DNA from: M0108 sp044228695
Lineage (GTDB): Bacteria; Pseudomonadota; Gammaproteobacteria; Chromatiales; Chromatiaceae
Reading direction: 5' to 3'
DNA: 26,583 nt
NCBI GenBank assembly: GCA_044228695.1
Contig: JBGAUK010000044.1
Coordinates: 1 to 26,583, forward strand
Positions 25,766 to 26,583 of this stretch are shown piece by piece (positions within the stretch are counted from its first letter, which is position 1; each line of letters begins with the position of its first letter). The position numbers and the translations under genes were made by a program. The notes below the pieces were generated by a model. That model saw only the letters and a program-made list of their open reading frames with translations. It was not told the DNA's origin and did no database searches.

Positions 25766-25798
25766 GACCGGCCTCCCCGATGACGGGGCCTCCCGGTC
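25766..25798 (+). terminator. Long GC-rich hairpin after the lipid operon
   Basis: GACCGG (25766-25771) pairs with CCGGTC (25793-25798), enclosing CCCCG (25775-25779), the loop ATGA and CGGGG (25784-25788). It lies about 70 bases after the cytidylyltransferase stop. There is no following T-tract, so it may end or stabilise the transcript without being a classic intrinsic terminator. Confidence 0.4.
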
Positions 25799-25877
25799 CC
25801 CGGGCCTGGGTTAGCCTGTGGCGAGGTGGGTAAATCTGATAACCCCCAACCCACACCAAACGGAACAGACCCTCGAA

Positions 25878-26066
25878 ATGACCGAGGCGATGATTCGTCT
25901 CTGGTGCCGACAATGGGCCTATGAGTGCGCCGCTCCAAGTGCATCAGTGCTGACGCCTGAACAGATGAATGAACGCATCGAAGAACATCTCGCAACGATG
26001 CCCCATGCCGCCGACCGACTCTATACGCGCTGGATTGCTGGGTTGCACTCATGTCTGTTGCCTTGA
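25878..26066 (+). CDS. Possible 62-residue hypothetical protein
   Basis: A short frame starting MTEAMIRLWCRQWAYECA and ending RWIAGLHSCLLP, with LTPEQMNERIEEHLATMPHA between. It looks amphipathic and helical, and the composition is less arginine- and proline-biased than the spurious frames around it. A GTG at 25818 would extend it by 20 residues. I recognise no family. A perfect 10-bp hairpin follows the stop by 12 bases, which fits a real gene end. Could still be chance. Confidence 0.35.
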   Translation: MTEAMIRLWCRQWAYECAAPSASVLTPEQMNERIEEHLATMPHAADRLYTRWIAGLHSCLLP

Positions 26067-26078
26067 CGGGCCAACCCT

Positions 26079-26103
26079 CGCTATGAATGCGAAATTCATA
26101 GCG
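26079..26103. terminator. Perfect 10-bp hairpin
   Basis: CGCTATGAAT (26079-26088) and ATTCATAGCG (26094-26103) are exact complements around the 5-base loop GCGAA. It lies between the small plus-strand ORF and the convergent ppnP remnant and could act as a transcription end or mRNA 3' stem for either. There is no T-tract on either side. Confidence 0.45.
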
Positions 26104-26164
26104 CGGCAGGGTACATCGAAAGAAAATTAATGAGTTAGCAGTGAGCTTGCTTAGCGCGATCCTG

Positions 26165-26461
26165 TTAGCCGAAGTGGCAGACATAGTGATAGGGTTCGCC
26201 GATGACCTCGATGTCGAAGGACGAATTCCCTGGCACATTGAATGATTCGCCGGCGGTGCAGGTTTTCCAATCCTGGCCCTTGATCCGATAACGGCAGTTT
26301 CCAGAGACGGTTTCCATAACTTCCGGCGTACCGGTATTAAATGTCAGCGTAGCTGGCATGACCACGCCAACGCTTTTTTTCGTGCCGTCAGCGAACTGCA
26401 CGGTATGGCTCACGCATTTGCCGTCGAAGTAGACATTGGCTTTCTTGATGATTGCTACGTT
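26165..26461 (-). pseudogene. ppnP: Pyrimidine/purine nucleoside phosphorylase PpnP, 5' end lost
   Basis: PpnP (DUF1255, cupin fold) splits nucleosides with phosphate. The recognisable part begins at NVAIIKKANVYFDGKCVSHT, then VQFADGTKKSVGVVMPATLT, AGESFNVPGNSSFDIEV and YHYVCHFG at the end, nearly the whole family domain of about 95 residues. No ATG, GTG or TTG stands where the family starts. The frame instead runs on to an ATG at 26561-26563, adding about 35 residues that come from the DNA overlapping a transposase start on the other strand. A mobile element has therefore probably replaced the first few codons. A fusion protein from the upstream ATG is possible. Confidence 0.8.
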
Positions 26462-26462
26462 A

Positions 26463-26583
26463 TACTGGTCGCATTTTGGATTTCGGCTAACAAAGGTGCT
26501 GTAAGCGGCTAGCGCTTGGTGTAATCTTCCCCCATGCTTGACTATCACCTCAAACCCGACCAACTCGTCGAACTGCGGCGCGC
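26463..26583 (+). mobile_element. Left end of a probable IS630-type insertion sequence (partial)
   Basis: From the TA dinucleotides at 26461-26464 sequence homology to ppnP stops, and 70 bases later a transposase-like ORF opens. IS630/Tc1-type elements insert at TA, which fits. The exact terminal repeat cannot be defined because the other end lies outside the window. Confidence 0.5.
26534..26583 (+). CDS. IS630-family transposase, N-terminus (partial)
   Basis: Seventeen codons from ATG 26534, reading MLDYHLKPDQLVELRRA, run off the right edge. This resembles the opening of the IS630-family helix-turn-helix region, where a 'LTPEQL-x-EL' start precedes the DNA-binding helices. With so few residues, the assignment relies also on the disruption of ppnP next to it and the TA at the junction. 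Confidence 0.45.
   Translation, partial: MLDYHLKPDQLVELRR

Noticed and set aside
1..26583. CRISPR arrays, tRNA or rRNA genes.
   Set aside because: No spaced direct repeats of CRISPR type, and no tRNA cloverleaf or rRNA sequence, were seen on either strand by eye.

Overview
The window is high-GC proteobacterial DNA. A form IA RuBisCO operon with a divergent cbbR and an adjacent beta-carbonic anhydrase points to a CO2-fixing gammaproteobacterium, most likely a Chromatiales-type purple sulfur or sulfur-oxidising chemoautotroph. This is inferred from protein character only; no rRNA gene or other taxonomic marker is present.

Layout. (1) 1-3725, carbon fixation: cbbS (cut by the left edge) and cbbL on the minus strand, cbbR divergent on the plus strand, then a minus-strand beta-carbonic anhydrase preceded by a 46-codon coupled ORF. 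A LysR-type T-N11-A inverted repeat lies between cbbL and cbbR. The CbbS N-terminus carries the extra residues that mark the non-carboxysomal (IAq) subtype. (2) 3726-4109, a gene-poor gap. (3) 4110-18900, a BREX phage-defence operon, all plus strand: brxE, brxA, brxB, brxC, pglX (split), pglZ and brxL, joined by overlaps or short gaps. Its gene set is type 1-like (BrxL present), but it is headed by a BrxE-family gene usually associated with type 6. The operon has several scars: a VapBC-like toxin-antitoxin pair separates the two halves of pglX, a REP-like palindrome is read in frame inside the N-terminal half, a low-GC patch opens the C-terminal half, a MntA-like nucleotidyltransferase with a 15-codon stump of its probable partner lies between pglX and pglZ, and BrxL stops where a Lon-like protease domain would be expected. 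(4) 18897-23068, a lower-GC accessory cluster: a MEKHLA-domain protein, a small Tat-signal protein, a LodA-like cysteine tryptophylquinone (CTQ) oxidase and its LodB-like flavoprotein partner. (5) 23464-25696, three overlapping lipid genes: CDP-alcohol phosphatidyltransferase, PlsC-like acyltransferase and CdsA-like cytidylyltransferase, resembling a ynbAB-type accessory phospholipid module. (6) 25697-26583, a possible small ORF, two strong hairpins, and a ppnP gene whose 5' end appears to have been replaced by a transposon end; the first codons of a probable IS630-type transposase run off the right edge.

How the genes fit together: carbonic anhydrase and RuBisCO serve CO2 supply and fixation under CbbR control. 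In BREX, PglX methylates host DNA while BrxC, PglZ, BrxA, BrxB and BrxL take part in discriminating and blocking phage. Whether this copy is active depends mainly on whether the split PglX and short BrxL still work. LodB would mature the CTQ cofactor of LodA. The best candidates for something undescribed are the toxin-antitoxin-bearing split pglX, the brxE-led BREX arrangement, and the MEKHLA/Tat/LodAB cluster.
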